Source of the DNA: CAXSEF01 sp964236695
GTDB lineage: Bacteria > Pseudomonadota > Alphaproteobacteria > Acetobacterales > Acetobacteraceae
Direction: 5' to 3'
Assembly (NCBI GenBank): GCA_964236695.1
Contig: CAXSFU010000010.1
Location: 1 to 64,000 of the forward strand
DNA: 64,000 bases
Below, piece after piece: positions 8,243 through 16,688 of the stretch. The notes under the pieces were generated by a model. That model saw only the letters and a program-made list of their open reading frames with translations. It did not search any database and had not been told where the DNA came from. How positions within the stretch are numbered: position 1 is the stretch's first letter; each line of letters opens with the position of its first letter. Made by a program: the position numbers and the translations under genes.

Positions 8243-10024
8243 CTACTCCGCGGACGCCGTGACCCGCCACACCGTGTTGCCGAGGTCGTCGGCGATCAGC
8301 AGCGCTCCGGTCCGATCGAGCGCCAGCCCCACCGGCCGGCCACGCGCCTGGTTCTTCGCGTTCAGGAACCCCGTGACCACGTCCTGCGGCGGTCCGTTGG
8401 GCTTGCCGTCCGAGAACGGCACGAACACCACCTTGTAGCCGTTGAGTGGGGTGCGGTCCCAGCTGCCGTGCTCGCCGACGAAGGCGCCGCCGCGAAAGAA
8501 CTCCGGCAGCCCGGCCGCGGTGTCGAACACCAGGCCCAGCGGCGCCACGTGCGAGCTGAGCGCGTAGTCCGGCACGATCGCCTGCGCCACCAGGTCCGGC
8601 CGCTGCGGCTGCACGCGCGGATCGACGTGCTGCCCGTAGTAGCTGTACGGCCAGCCGTAGAAGCCGCCGTCGCGCACCGAGGTCATGTAGTCGGGGACCA
8701 GGTTCGGCCCCAGCTCGTCGCGCTCGTTGACCACCGCCCACAGCTTGCCGCTCTGCGGCTCGAACTGCAGGCCGTTGGGGTTGCGCAGGCCGGCGGCGAA
8801 GATGCGGAAGGCGCCGGTCGCGCGATCGACCTCCAGGATGTCGGCACGGTCCAGCTCGGCGCCGATGCCGTTCTCGGTGATGTTGCTGTTGGAGCCGACG
8901 CCGACATACAGCTTGGTGCCGTCCGGGCTCGCGACCAGGCTCTTGGTCCAGTGGTGGTCGATCGGGCCGCCCGGCAGGTCGACGAGCCTGGTGCCGGGAT
9001 CGGTGATCGTCGTGGCGCCCTCGGCGTAGGGGAAGCGCAGGATCGCGTCGGTGTCGGCGACGTACAGGTCGTGGCCGACCAGGGCGACGCCGAACGGCGA
9101 GTCGAGGTGGTCGAGGAAGATGGTGCGGGTCGGCGCCACGCCGTCGGCCGCGGCGCGCAGCAGGGTGATGCGGTTGGCGCCCTTGGCATGGGCGCCGGAG
9201 AACGCCTCGACCCAGCCCATCACCAGGTCCTTCGGCCGGTTGACCGGGGCAGGGGGCCCGCTGGTCTCGACGACCAGCACGTCGCCGTTCGGCAGCACGG
9301 TGAGCGAGCGCGGGTGCCTCAGGTCGCGCGCCAGGGCCTCGACCCGCAGGCCCTTCGGCACGCTGGGCGTCTCGCCCGCGCCCCAGGCGACGTCCGGCGC
9401 GATGTCCATGGGCGGCAGCAGGTACTGGTGCGGCGCCGGCAGCTCGGGATCGGCGCCATACTGGGTCGAGGCGGCGATCCGCGCCGCCGGCGGGCCGGAG
9501 AACGCCCACACGCTGCCCAGGCCGCCGGCAAAGGCGACCAGCGCCAGCAGCGACACCGGCGCGGCACGCCGCAGGACGGCCGGCATCCGCGAGCCGCCGC
9601 GGCCGTCCGCTGCCGGGCGATGCAGCCTGGTGACGACCAGGATGAGCACGACGAGCGCCGACAGCGTCACCCCCGTGGGCACGACGGCCGTGTAGCCGTC
9701 ACGGCTGTGCACCAGGACGTTGACGATCGACAGCAGTGCGGCGAGCGTGTCACCCAGGACGTGGGGCCAGGGCGGCGCCAGCGGATGGGTGCGCCGCCGC
9801 CGCGCCAGGTCGATCAGCCCGGCGACGGCGACAACGGCGACGACCAGCAGCCCCGCCGTGATCAGCCATACCGAGAAGGTTTCCCATTTCACGTCGTCCG
9901 AGCGCCAGTAGGCCAGGTCGGTGACGAGGGCTGCGGTGAAGAAGGCATACGGCACCGGCACCAGCCTGGGGTAGAGCGGCCGCCCGCCCAGGTCCGGTGG
10001 TCGTGACGAGATCGTCTGTGACAT
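8243..10024 (-). CDS. DUF2231 membrane domain fused to PQQ-type sorbosone/glucose dehydrogenase domain
   Basis: A 593-residue two-part protein. Residues 1 to about 190 carry some five hydrophobic segments of the DUF2231 membrane domain. From about residue 215 to the end is a soluble six-bladed propeller of the sorbosone/soluble glucose dehydrogenase type, with segments PRSLTVLPNGDVLV, DSPFGVALVGHDLYVADT, GLRNPNGLQFEP, GWPYSYYGQHVDP and GEHGSWDRTPLNGYKV. Such domains oxidise aldoses in the periplasm with PQQ as cofactor. The membrane part would anchor the enzyme and may pass electrons on, but DUF2231 has no established role. ATG at 10024 begins the membrane domain directly. Acetic acid bacteria are rich in periplasmic sugar oxidation, which fits the suggested family. 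Confidence 0.85.
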   Translation of the reverse strand: MSQTISSRPPDLGGRPLYPRLVPVPYAFFTAALVTDLAYWRSDDVKWETFSVWLITAGLLVVAVVAVAGLIDLARRRRTHPLAPPWPHVLGDTLAALLSIVNVLVHSRDGYTAVVPTGVTLSALVVLILVVTRLHRPAADGRGGSRMPAVLRRAAPVSLLALVAFAGGLGSVWAFSGPPAARIAASTQYGADPELPAPHQYLLPPMDIAPDVAWGAGETPSVPKGLRVEALARDLRHPRSLTVLPNGDVLVVETSGPPAPVNRPKDLVMGWVEAFSGAHAKGANRITLLRAAADGVAPTRTIFLDHLDSPFGVALVGHDLYVADTDAILRFPYAEGATTITDPGTRLVDLPGGPIDHHWTKSLVASPDGTKLYVGVGSNSNITENGIGAELDRADILEVDRATGAFRIFAAGLRNPNGLQFEPQSGKLWAVVNERDELGPNLVPDYMTSVRDGGFYGWPYSYYGQHVDPRVQPQRPDLVAQAIVPDYALSSHVAPLGLVFDTAAGLPEFFRGGAFVGEHGSWDRTPLNGYKVVFVPFSDGKPNGPPQDVVTGFLNAKNQARGRPVGLALDRTGALLIADDLGNTVWRVTASAE

Positions 10025-10069
10025 CGGGGCAGGCTCCTGGCTGCGCGGGGCGGCGTTTCACGTGACATG

Positions 10070-10086
10070 ACGCGATCAGATCGCGT
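10070..10086. promoter_or_regulatory. 17-bp perfect palindrome upstream of the DUF2231-dehydrogenase gene
   Basis: ACGCGATC, a single A, then GATCGCGT forms a perfect palindrome 46 bases upstream of the dehydrogenase start and about 95 bases after the msrA stop. A second short palindrome, TCACGTGA, lies just beside it at 10058-10065. The symmetry and position suggest an operator for a dimeric regulator; a terminator is less likely because the loop would be one base and there is no T-run. No regulator gene is adjacent. Confidence 0.4.
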
Positions 10087-10179
10087 GCCCAGGATGCCCG
10101 CCCGTGCTGCCTGGAACCACCCGGCACCACATCACGACGGCCGGCTCGCACCGGCCGCGCGTTCACGACGGCGTGGGCG

Positions 10180-10689
10180 TCAGGCGGCGTCGGCGCGTCG
10201 CGGCAGTACCCAGCCAGGCCGGGCGAAGTGGCAGGTGTATCCGTTCGGGGTCCGCTCCAGGTAGTCCTGGTGCTCCCGCTCCGCCTGCCAGAAGTCGCCG
10301 ACCGGGGCGACCTCGGTGACCACCTTGCCCGGCCACAGCCCCGACACCTCCACGTCCGCGATGGTGTCGCGCGCCACCGCCTCCTGCTCCGGGCTGGCGT
10401 AGAAGATCGCCGAGCGATAGCCGGTGCCGACGTCGTTGCCCTGGCGGTTGCGCGTGGTCGGGTCGTGTATCTGGAAGAAGAACTCCAGCAGCGCGCGGAA
10501 GCTGGTGACCGCCGGGTCGAACACGATCTCGATCGCCTCGGCGTGGCTGCCGTGGTTGCGGTAGGTGGCGTTGCGCACCTCGCCGCCGGAATAGCCGACG
10601 CGGGTCGAGACGATCCCCGGGCGCCTGCGGATCAGGTCCTGCATGCCCCAGAAGCATCCCCCCGCGAGGACGGCGCGCTCGGTGCTCAT
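10180..10689 (-). CDS. msrA: peptide-methionine (S)-S-oxide reductase MsrA
   Basis: A 169-residue MsrA, which reduces the S-epimer of methionine sulfoxide in proteins with thioredoxin as electron donor. The catalytic Cys is in GGCFWGM; the family segments RVGYSGG, NHGSHAEAIEIVFDP, FFQIHDPTTRNRQGNDVGTGYRSAIF and YLERTPNGYTCHF follow. There is no signal peptide, so it is cytosolic. Its ATG overlaps the stop of msrB by four bases (ATGA), so it is translated from the msrBA message. Confidence 0.96.
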   Translation of the reverse strand: MSTERAVLAGGCFWGMQDLIRRRPGIVSTRVGYSGGEVRNATYRNHGSHAEAIEIVFDPAVTSFRALLEFFFQIHDPTTRNRQGNDVGTGYRSAIFYASPEQEAVARDTIADVEVSGLWPGKVVTEVAPVGDFWQAEREHQDYLERTPNGYTCHFARPGWVLPRRADAA

Positions 10690-11135
10690 GCCAGCTCCTC
10701 CACCTGGGACAGGTACTCGCCGTACCCCTCCGCCTCCATGGCGTCGCGCGGCACGAAGCGCAGCGACGCCGAGTTGATGCAGTAGCGCAGCCCGCCCCGG
10801 TCGCGCGGCCCGTCCTCGAACACGTGGCCGAGATGGCTGTCGCCGTGCTTCGATCGCACCTCGACGCGGACCATGCCGTGCGAGGCGTCGCGCAGCTCGG
10901 CGACGGGCGCGGGCTCCACCGGCCTGGTGAAGCTCGGCCAGCCGCAATGCGAGTCGAACTTGTCGGCGCTGGCGAACAGCGGCTCGCCCGAGACGATGTC
11001 GACATACAGGCCGGGCGCCTTGTTGTGCAGCAGCGCGCCGGTGCCGGCGCGCTCCGTCCCGCTTTCCTGGGTGACGCGGTACTGCTCCGGCGTCAGGGCG
11101 GCCACGGCTTCGGCAGGCTTGCGATAGGTTGCCAT
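10686..11135 (-). CDS. msrB: peptide-methionine (R)-S-oxide reductase MsrB, lacking the zinc Cys pairs
   Basis: A 149-residue MsrB, which reduces the R-epimer of methionine sulfoxide and so complements MsrA. It has the substrate segment SHCGWPSF, the HSLGH-like DSHLGHVFEDGP and the catalytic RYCINSASLRF. The two CxxC pairs that bind structural zinc in many MsrB proteins are absent (the first would lie where GLYVDIVSG stands), so it belongs to the zinc-free form. The ATG is preceded by an excellent AAGGAGAT six to seven bases upstream. It is the first gene of the msrBA operon. Confidence 0.95.
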   Translation of the reverse strand: MATYRKPAEAVAALTPEQYRVTQESGTERAGTGALLHNKAPGLYVDIVSGEPLFASADKFDSHCGWPSFTRPVEPAPVAELRDASHGMVRVEVRSKHGDSHLGHVFEDGPRDRGGLRYCINSASLRFVPRDAMEAEGYGEYLSQVEELA

Positions 11136-11230
11136 GCTGGATCTCCTTCTGCCCCGGAGATGGTGAGCCCGCCCGGTCATGTCGACCGCCGCCGGGCGGA
11201 TCGGCGTACGGGGGCGGCAGGGCCTCGGGC

Positions 11231-11362
11231 AGGAAGACCAGGGCTCTGCCCTGGACCCGCCAGGGGCGAGCCGCCCCTGGACCCGGCGCCACTTAAGAAT
11301 CGGTTTTCAAAGGCTCGGCCTTTGGCGGGGTCCAGGGGCAGAGCCCCTGGCCTTCCTTCCTT
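11231..11362. repeat. GC-rich modular palindromic repeat, short form
   Basis: A short-form copy: CCAGGGC / GCCCTGG hairpin, CCAGGGGCGAGCCGCCCCTGG hairpin arms, a central CTTAAG region, an AAAGGC..GCCTTT pair and a right CCAGGGGC / GCCCCTGG hairpin. The optional inner module is absent. It occupies the gap between the divergent msrB and isochorismatase-type genes (11136-11529), which otherwise shows no gene. Confidence 0.8.
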
Positions 11363-11529
11363 GACTCCAGGCGGCCGTCTTGCGCTGAGCCGCCGCCGAT
11401 GGTCCACTGCCCCCGGCAGGATCGCGCGTCCCGGCCCTCGCGCGGCGCGGGCCCGGCCCGTCCCGCCCTCCGGGCGGCAGCCGGTGCGGTGCGCACGGGC
11501 GGGCCCGGGCACACCCGGAGCGACAAGCC

Positions 11530-12125
11530 ATGGCCCCCAGGACGCTGCGCGACATCTCCGGCCTTGCGCCCACCCTGCCGTCGCTGGGCGACTCCGCCCT
11601 GGTGATGATCGACCTGCAGAACACCTACCGCGAGGGCGTGATGCAGCTCGTGGGCGTCGAGCCCGCGCTGGCGGAGGCCAAGCGCCTGCTCGACCGCGCC
11701 CGCGCCGCCGGCACCCCGGTGATCCACATCCGCCACGAGGCCGGCGCCGGCTCGCCGTACGACACCGCCGCGCGCATCGGCCAGATCAGCGACGAGGTGG
11801 CGCCCCTCGACGGCGAGACGGTGATCACCAAGGCCTATCCGGACGCCTTCGTGGGTACCGGCCTGGAGGAGGCGCTGCGCGCCACCGGGCGGACCGACGT
11901 GGTGCTCGCCGGCTTCATGACCCACATGTGTGTCAGTTCCACCGCACGCGGCGCGTTCAACCGCGGGTTCCGCCCGGTCGTGGTCACCGCCACCACCGCC
12001 ACCCGCGACCTGCCGGACCCGACGGCGCCGTGGTGCCGGCGGCCGCGATCCAGGCGGCCAGCCTGAGCGGGCTCGCGGACCTGTTCGCGGTGCTGGCGCC
12101 AAGGGCGTCCGACCTGCCGGACTGA
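11530..12125 (+). pseudogene. isochorismatase-family cysteine hydrolase with a -1 frameshift near the C-terminus
   Basis: A cysteine hydrolase of the isochorismatase/nicotinamidase type. The triad is visible: Asp in MIDLQNTY, Lys in VITKAYPDAF and Cys in FMTHMCVSSTARGAF. The first reading frame runs through TATRDLPDP and then becomes Arg/Pro-rich and stops at 12066. The family-like C-terminus, beginning GAVVPAAAIQAASLSGLADLF, continues in the -1 frame to a stop at 12125. One base appears to be missing at about 12015-12022, beside a CCC run. The change is either a real mutation or a sequence error. All catalytic residues precede the shift, so the truncated product could still fold in part. Confidence 0.8.
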
Positions 12126-12566
12126 GACAGTCCCTGCCGGACTGGGGCAAGCAGTGCCGTGCTTCTCCCGCCGATGCCAGGGGCTCCCGAGACCGGGCTG
12201 GTCGCGGGAGGACCTGGCAGCCACACCCAGACCTGACGAGAGCCCGGATATCCCTGAAATCCCACCAGGCGACCCGGAGATTCCAAAGGCGGCCCTTTGG
12301 CTGGGCCCGAGGCAGAGCCTCGATCCTGCTGCCTGCCGCCGGGTCGCCGGCATCCGACCGGCTTCTTCCACCGTAACATTCTCACGCCAGAGCCGAACCC
12401 GGCCCGTGCACGGTGGACCGCGATGACCCGCAGCTTGCCACCGACCAGACCCGTGTTAGGGTGCCCACCTCGCGCGGCAGCGGCAGGACCGTGCCGCGTG
12501 CGTCTGCCTTTCGTCCGCCGCCAGGCAGGGCGACGGCCGGCGGGGCGAGCGGGGCAGGGAGCCGGG
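12126..12566. other. gap with a degenerate repeat end, upstream of the ECF sigma gene
   Basis: About 440 bases. At 12274-12333 there is a decayed half of the GC-rich repeat (CCAAAGG..CCCTTTGG and CCGAGGC..GCCTCG pairs). The remainder shows no convincing gene. An in-frame extension of the sigma gene begins at 12423 (ATG), but its sequence is Arg/Pro-rich and not sigma-like. The sigma promoter probably lies here; I could not identify ECF-type boxes with confidence. Confidence 0.5.
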
Positions 12567-13115
12567 GTGCCAGCAACATCGGAGGCCATCGACGGCGTGT
12601 CGCTGCTGCAGCGCTGCGCCGCGGGGGACCAGGACGCCTTCCGCATCCTCTACGACGTCCACTGTGGGCGGCTGTATGGCGCGGCGCTGCGCATCACCCG
12701 CCAGTCCTCGCTGGCCGCCGACGCGGTGCACGACGCCTTCCTGCAGGCCTGGCAGAACGCCGCCCGCTTCGACCCGGAGCGCGGCGCGGCCGAGACCTGG
12801 CTGCTGAGCCTGGTGCGCTATCGCGCGCTCGACCTGGCGCGGCGGCGGCAGCGCGAGGTGGCCGGCGCCGACCTGCCCGAGGAGGTGGACCCGGCGCCGG
12901 GCGCGCTTGCCGACCTGCTGGCGCGCGACGACGCGGCGGCCCTGCACGGCTGCCTGGGCGAGCTGGAGGAGGATCGCCGCTCGCTGATCTGCCTCGCCTT
13001 CATGGATGGGCTGACGCACAGCGAGCTGGCGGAGCGCCTCGGCGCGCCGCTCGGTTCGGTGAAGTCGCGCATCCGCCGCGGCCTGGCCGCCCTTCGCGCG
13101 TGCCTCGACCGATGA
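12567..13115 (+). CDS. ECF-type RNA polymerase sigma factor
   Basis: A 182-residue sigma-70 family factor of the ECF type. Region 2 begins at about residue 14 (LLQRCAAGDQDAFRILYD through AWQNAARFDPERGAAETWLLSLVRYRALDLARRR). Region 4 is the C-terminal helix-turn-helix, FMDGLTHSELAERLGAPLGSVKSRIRRGL. GTG at 12567 is preferred because AGGGAG lies five bases upstream and the sigma fold begins soon after. Its stop overlaps the start of the anti-sigma gene (ATGA). The organisation is that of SigK/RskA-type pairs. Confidence 0.9.
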   Translation: MPATSEAIDGVSLLQRCAAGDQDAFRILYDVHCGRLYGAALRITRQSSLAADAVHDAFLQAWQNAARFDPERGAAETWLLSLVRYRALDLARRRQREVAGADLPEEVDPAPGALADLLARDDAAALHGCLGELEEDRRSLICLAFMDGLTHSELAERLGAPLGSVKSRIRRGLAALRACLDR

Positions 13116-13918
13116 GCGGCCCCCCCGACCTGCCGCCGAACCGTCTCGATGCCGGCCTCGGTCCCGACGAGCCGCCCGAGGACCTGGCCGGCGAGTATGT
13201 GCTGGGCTGTCTCGAAGCCCCCGCGATGGCCGAGGCGGAGCGCCGCATTGCCGCCGAGCCCGGCTTCGCCCGCGAGGTGGCGGACTGGGAGCGGCGCCTG
13301 CTGCCGCTGTCGGCTCTGGTGCCCGGGCGCGCGCCCCCCGCCGCGTTGTGGGACCGGCTGGAGCGCTCCGTGGCGGAACTGCGCGGCCCGCAGTCCGAGG
13401 CCGGGCAGCCGTCCGCGCGACCCGACGCCCCGCCCGGACCCCGGCTCGTCGCCGTGCCGGGCGGCCGCCCGCGCGGCACGGCGGTCGACGACGCCGGCGG
13501 GCTCAGGCGCAGCGTGCGGCGCTGGCGCCTGGCCACCGCGGCGTCGCTTGCGCTGGCGGCGGGCCTGGCGGCACTGGCGCTGCGCCAGCCGGTGGAAACG
13601 CGCTCGGTCGCGGCGTTGGCGCCGTCCGGCAGCCAGTCCGGCCTGTTCCTGGCGATGGCGCGGCCGGACGGCACGCTGGTGCTGCGCGCGGTGTCCGCGG
13701 TGTCCGTGCCGAAGGGCCGCGACCTGCAGCTCTGGTCGCTGCCGCAAGGCGCCACGGTGCCGGCCTCGCTCGGCGTGCTGCCGTCGGACGGCAAGCAGGT
13801 GCAGGCGAGCCCTGCCGCCGGCGGCCAGCTCCTCGTCAGCCTGGAGCCCGCCGGCGGTTCGCCGACCGGCGCGCCCACCGGGCCGGTGGTCTATTCCGGC
13901 CGCCTGATCACGGAGTAG
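13112..13918 (+). CDS. RskA-family anti-sigma factor
   Basis: A 268-residue membrane anti-sigma factor. The cytosolic N-terminal part (residues 1 to about 90) carries the family segment DLAGEYVLGCLEAPAMAEAERRI and the LWDRLERSV helix, and would hold the upstream sigma factor. A single transmembrane segment follows the basic stretch RRSVRRWR (about residues 135-155). The C-terminal RskA domain faces the periplasm, with the segment PKGRDLQLWSLP. Translational overlap with the sigma gene ensures matched synthesis. The released signal is unknown. Confidence 0.88.
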   Translation: MSGPPDLPPNRLDAGLGPDEPPEDLAGEYVLGCLEAPAMAEAERRIAAEPGFAREVADWERRLLPLSALVPGRAPPAALWDRLERSVAELRGPQSEAGQPSARPDAPPGPRLVAVPGGRPRGTAVDDAGGLRRSVRRWRLATAASLALAAGLAALALRQPVETRSVAALAPSGSQSGLFLAMARPDGTLVLRAVSAVSVPKGRDLQLWSLPQGATVPASLGVLPSDGKQVQASPAAGGQLLVSLEPAGGSPTGAPTGPVVYSGRLITE

Positions 13919-13994
13919 GCTGCCTTCGACCTGGGAGCGGCCGTCCCGCGGCCGGATGGCGCGTCATGGTGTGCCCCGGCGGCTGCTGACACCA

Positions 13995-14205
13995 AAGGCC
14001 GAACGCCTTGACCTGTCGAAGCGAGCAAGGCCGGGCTCTGCCCGGACCCGCCAGGCGGAGGTGGCCAAAGGTTCCGACGACTCGCCTGGATCGTTGGAAA
14101 GGCCACCGGAGGGAGCCGCCCCTGGGCCCGGCACAATTTAAGGAGTGGATTCCAAGGGCTCGCCTTTGGCGGGGTCCAGGGGCAGAGCCCCTAGCCTTCC
14201 TTTCC
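13995..14205. repeat. GC-rich modular palindromic repeat, long form with extended end
   Basis: The copy includes the optional module with arms TTCCGACGACTC / GGATCGTTGGAA (about 14070-14100, imperfect) inside GGTGGCC / GGCCACC. Its left end carries an extra stretch (13995-14024, CCTTGACCTGTCGA) that recurs in inverted orientation at about 51385-51412 and 59246-59272. It lies in the 432-base gap between the anti-sigma gene and the DUF2934 gene; no other feature is seen there. Confidence 0.8.
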
Positions 14206-14350
14206 CGAACCGATGCGCACCGGCGCGGTTGCCAAGTGCTGCCCGACGCGTACCATGGCGCCGCGGTCGTCCAAGTCCGGCCGCGGCCTTGCTGCCGGGA
14301 CGCGAACCGCGCCGCGCCTCTGGCGTTGCCCACCGCACGGAGGACCACAG

Positions 14351-14815
14351 ATGACCGACAACCCGCTCGACGACAGCGACGGCAAGCGCAACGCGCTGAT
14401 TGAGAAACGCGCCTACCACCTCTGGGAAGCGGACGGGCGCCCGCATGGCCAGCACGACGAGTTCTGGGAGCGCGCCTCCGAGCTGGTGCGCATGGAGGAG
14501 GCGGCAGGTTTCGGCCAGTTGCCGAATCCGGCCACGGTGCCCGGCGCGGACCCGTCGCGGGTGCAGCCGGTCGAGGAAGCCTTTATCCAGGACAATCTGG
14601 GCGAGTTCCCCGACCGCTCCTCCGACCAGGGCGAACGCCCGCAGTCGCCGCGCGCCGAGCTGACCCACGAGGAGCCGGCCGAGCCCGCGACACCGGCCAG
14701 GCCGGACAAGCGGCCGAAGGCCAACGCGGGCGCGGCGGCATCGGACGGCGGCGCCAAGCCGACGGCAAACGGCCCGGCGAGGAAGCCGGCAGGCCGGAAG
14801 CCCGCCAAGGGGTGA
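14351..14815 (+). CDS. DUF2934 domain protein with a low-complexity tail
   Basis: A 154-residue soluble protein. The N-terminal half carries a DUF2934-type motif: RAYHLWEADGRPHGQHDEFWERA, in which a Trp-containing helix is followed by GRPxG and a second helix. The C-terminal third is Ala/Pro/Lys-rich, basic and probably disordered (PARKPAGRKPAKG). It has a strong start: GGAGGACC lies seven bases before the ATG. The function of DUF2934 is unknown; members are often small stress-associated proteins in alphaproteobacteria, which is an inference here. It precedes the chemoreceptor by 167 bases. Confidence 0.75.
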   Translation: MTDNPLDDSDGKRNALIEKRAYHLWEADGRPHGQHDEFWERASELVRMEEAAGFGQLPNPATVPGADPSRVQPVEEAFIQDNLGEFPDRSSDQGERPQSPRAELTHEEPAEPATPARPDKRPKANAGAAASDGGAKPTANGPARKPAGRKPAKG

Positions 14816-14982
14816 GCCGGCGACAGGCCGCCGTTCCGGCGCGCCGCGGCGGCCCGGCCCGCCGCTGCCCCGCAGCGCGCGACCAGTCCCTGGCGTGTCG
14901 CCGGGTGCCGCCCGCCGACCCACCTACAGAGACGATTAACCCGGGCGTGCCACGCTTGTCCCTGGCTTCCAAGGACATGCCG

Positions 14983-16668
14983 ATGCCCCGGATTTCCAGA
15001 TCGTCGCTGCGCGGCCAGTTCCTGGTCGGATTTGCGCTGCTCCTGCTGGCCGTGTCGGCCCTCGGCATCTGCGGGCTGCACAGCATCGCCCGCATGGACG
15101 AGGCCGGAGCCGCGATCCGCAACGGCACCCTGGTGAGCCTGCGGGACGGCACCCGGTTCGCCCGCGCCCTCGAACGGTTCAGGACCCTGGAGGCACACGC
15201 CGTCACCCTGCCGGCCGGGGACGACCGCGCCGCTCTGGCGGCACAGATCGCCCGTGCCGCGGACGAGGTCGGCGTGACGCGCGCCGCCTTCGAGCCGGAC
15301 ATCGACCCCGGCGCGGAGCGGGCCCACATCGCCGAGCTGGACGCGCTCTGGCAGGGCTACCAGCCGCTGCACGACTCGCTGCTGCGGCTGGCCGTGACCG
15401 ACCGCGACGCCGCGGGGGCGCTGCTCGTCGGCGAGACCTCGCGCCGCTTCCGCGCCATCCGTGCCCTCTTGGTCTGGGACAGCGACTACACCGATGCCCG
15501 TGGCGCGGCCCAGGCGGAGCGCGGCGCTCGGATCGCCCGCGCCGCCCGCAGCCTCATGCTGCTCATGATGGGCGGCGCGGCGCTGGTCGCGGTCGCGGTC
15601 GGCGCCCTGCTGATGCACGGCATCTTCGGGCCGCTGGTGGCGATCACCGCGACGATGCGCCGGCTGGCCGACCGCGACCTCGCGGCCGCGATCCCGGGGC
15701 TGGGGCGGGGCGACGAGATCGGCGCGATCGCCGACGCGGTGGCGGTGTTCCGCGACGGCCTGGTGCGCGCAGAGCGCCTCGCCGCCGAGCAGGAGCGCGA
15801 GCAGGCGCACAAGCACCGCCACAGCGCGCGCGTGTCGGAACTGGTGGAAGGCTTCGAGCGCCAGGTGAGCGGCATGACCGCGGCGCTCGCCGCCGCCGCG
15901 ACGCAGCTGGAGGCCACGGCGGGCACGATGTCGCGCATCGCGACGCAGGCCACGCACCAGGCGAGCAACGTCGCCGCCTCTGCCGAGGAGGCGGGCACCG
16001 GGGTGCAGACCGTCGCCGCCGCGGCGGAGGAGCTGGCCGCCTCGGTGCACGAGATCAGCCGCCAGGTGGCAAGCTCGGCGCGCACCACGCTGGAGGCGGT
16101 GGCCGAGGCGCGACGCACCGACGCCGTGGTGCGCACGCTGGCGGACGGCGCGCAGCGCATCGGCCAGGTCGTGGAGCTGATCACCGGCATCGCCGGGCAG
16201 ACCAACCTGCTGGCGCTGAACGCCACGATCGAGGCGGCGCGGGCGGGCGACGCCGGCAAGGGCTTCGCCGTGGTCGCCTCGGAGGTGAAGAGCCTGGCGC
16301 AGCAGACCGCGAAGGCCACCGAGGAGATCGCGGCGCAGATCAGCCAGATCCAGGCCGCGACGACGGACGCGGTCACCGCGATCCAGGGCATCGCGCGCCG
16401 CATCGAGGAGGTGAGCGCGATCTCGACCTCGATCGCGTCCGCGGTGGCGCAGCAGGGCGCGGCGACGGCGGAGATCGCCGCCAACGTGGCGCAGACCGCC
16501 GGCAGCGCCCAGGACGTGACCGCCAACATCTCCGGTGTCAGCCAGTCCGCCGGCGAGACCGGGATGGCCGCGGGCGGCGTCCTGCAGGCTGCCGGCGCCC
16601 TGTCGCGACAGGCGGAGCAGCTCACGGCCGAGGTCAACAGCTTCGTCGCCGCGATCCAGGCCGCATGA
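14983..16668 (+). CDS. methyl-accepting chemotaxis protein
   Basis: A 561-residue transmembrane chemoreceptor. TM1 is about residues 12-32 (FLVGFALLLLAVSALG), followed by a helical periplasmic sensor of some 150 residues. TM2 is about residues 190-210 (LMLLMMGGAALVAVAVGALL). A HAMP domain (ITATMRRLADRDLAAAIP) and a long coiled signalling domain follow. The conserved hairpin tip is GQTNLLALNATIEAARAGDAGKGFAVVASEVK. The start at the second of two close ATGs is chosen because AAGGA lies seven bases upstream. No che genes adjoin it, so it is an orphan receptor. The ligand is unknown. It converges with the gldG-like gene only 20 bases away. Confidence 0.92.
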   Translation: MPRISRSSLRGQFLVGFALLLLAVSALGICGLHSIARMDEAGAAIRNGTLVSLRDGTRFARALERFRTLEAHAVTLPAGDDRAALAAQIARAADEVGVTRAAFEPDIDPGAERAHIAELDALWQGYQPLHDSLLRLAVTDRDAAGALLVGETSRRFRAIRALLVWDSDYTDARGAAQAERGARIARAARSLMLLMMGGAALVAVAVGALLMHGIFGPLVAITATMRRLADRDLAAAIPGLGRGDEIGAIADAVAVFRDGLVRAERLAAEQEREQAHKHRHSARVSELVEGFERQVSGMTAALAAAATQLEATAGTMSRIATQATHQASNVAASAEEAGTGVQTVAAAAEELAASVHEISRQVASSARTTLEAVAEARRTDAVVRTLADGAQRIGQVVELITGIAGQTNLLALNATIEAARAGDAGKGFAVVASEVKSLAQQTAKATEEIAAQISQIQAATTDAVTAIQGIARRIEEVSAISTSIASAVAQQGAATAEIAANVAQTAGSAQDVTANISGVSQSAGETGMAAGGVLQAAGALSRQAEQLTAEVNSFVAAIQAA

Positions 16669-16688
16669 GCCGCCGCCGCGGCGCCGGG

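Noticed and set aside
8084..10006. Long rightward open frame overlapping the DUF2231-dehydrogenase gene
   Set aside because: It begins inside a repeat and its translation is Arg/Gln/Ala-rich without any family resemblance, while the leftward frame encodes clear domains.
12423..12566. Longer ECF sigma factor starting at ATG 12423
   Set aside because: The extra 48 residues are Arg/Pro/Ala-rich and precede region 2 without resemblance. GTG 12567 has a ribosome site at the right distance.
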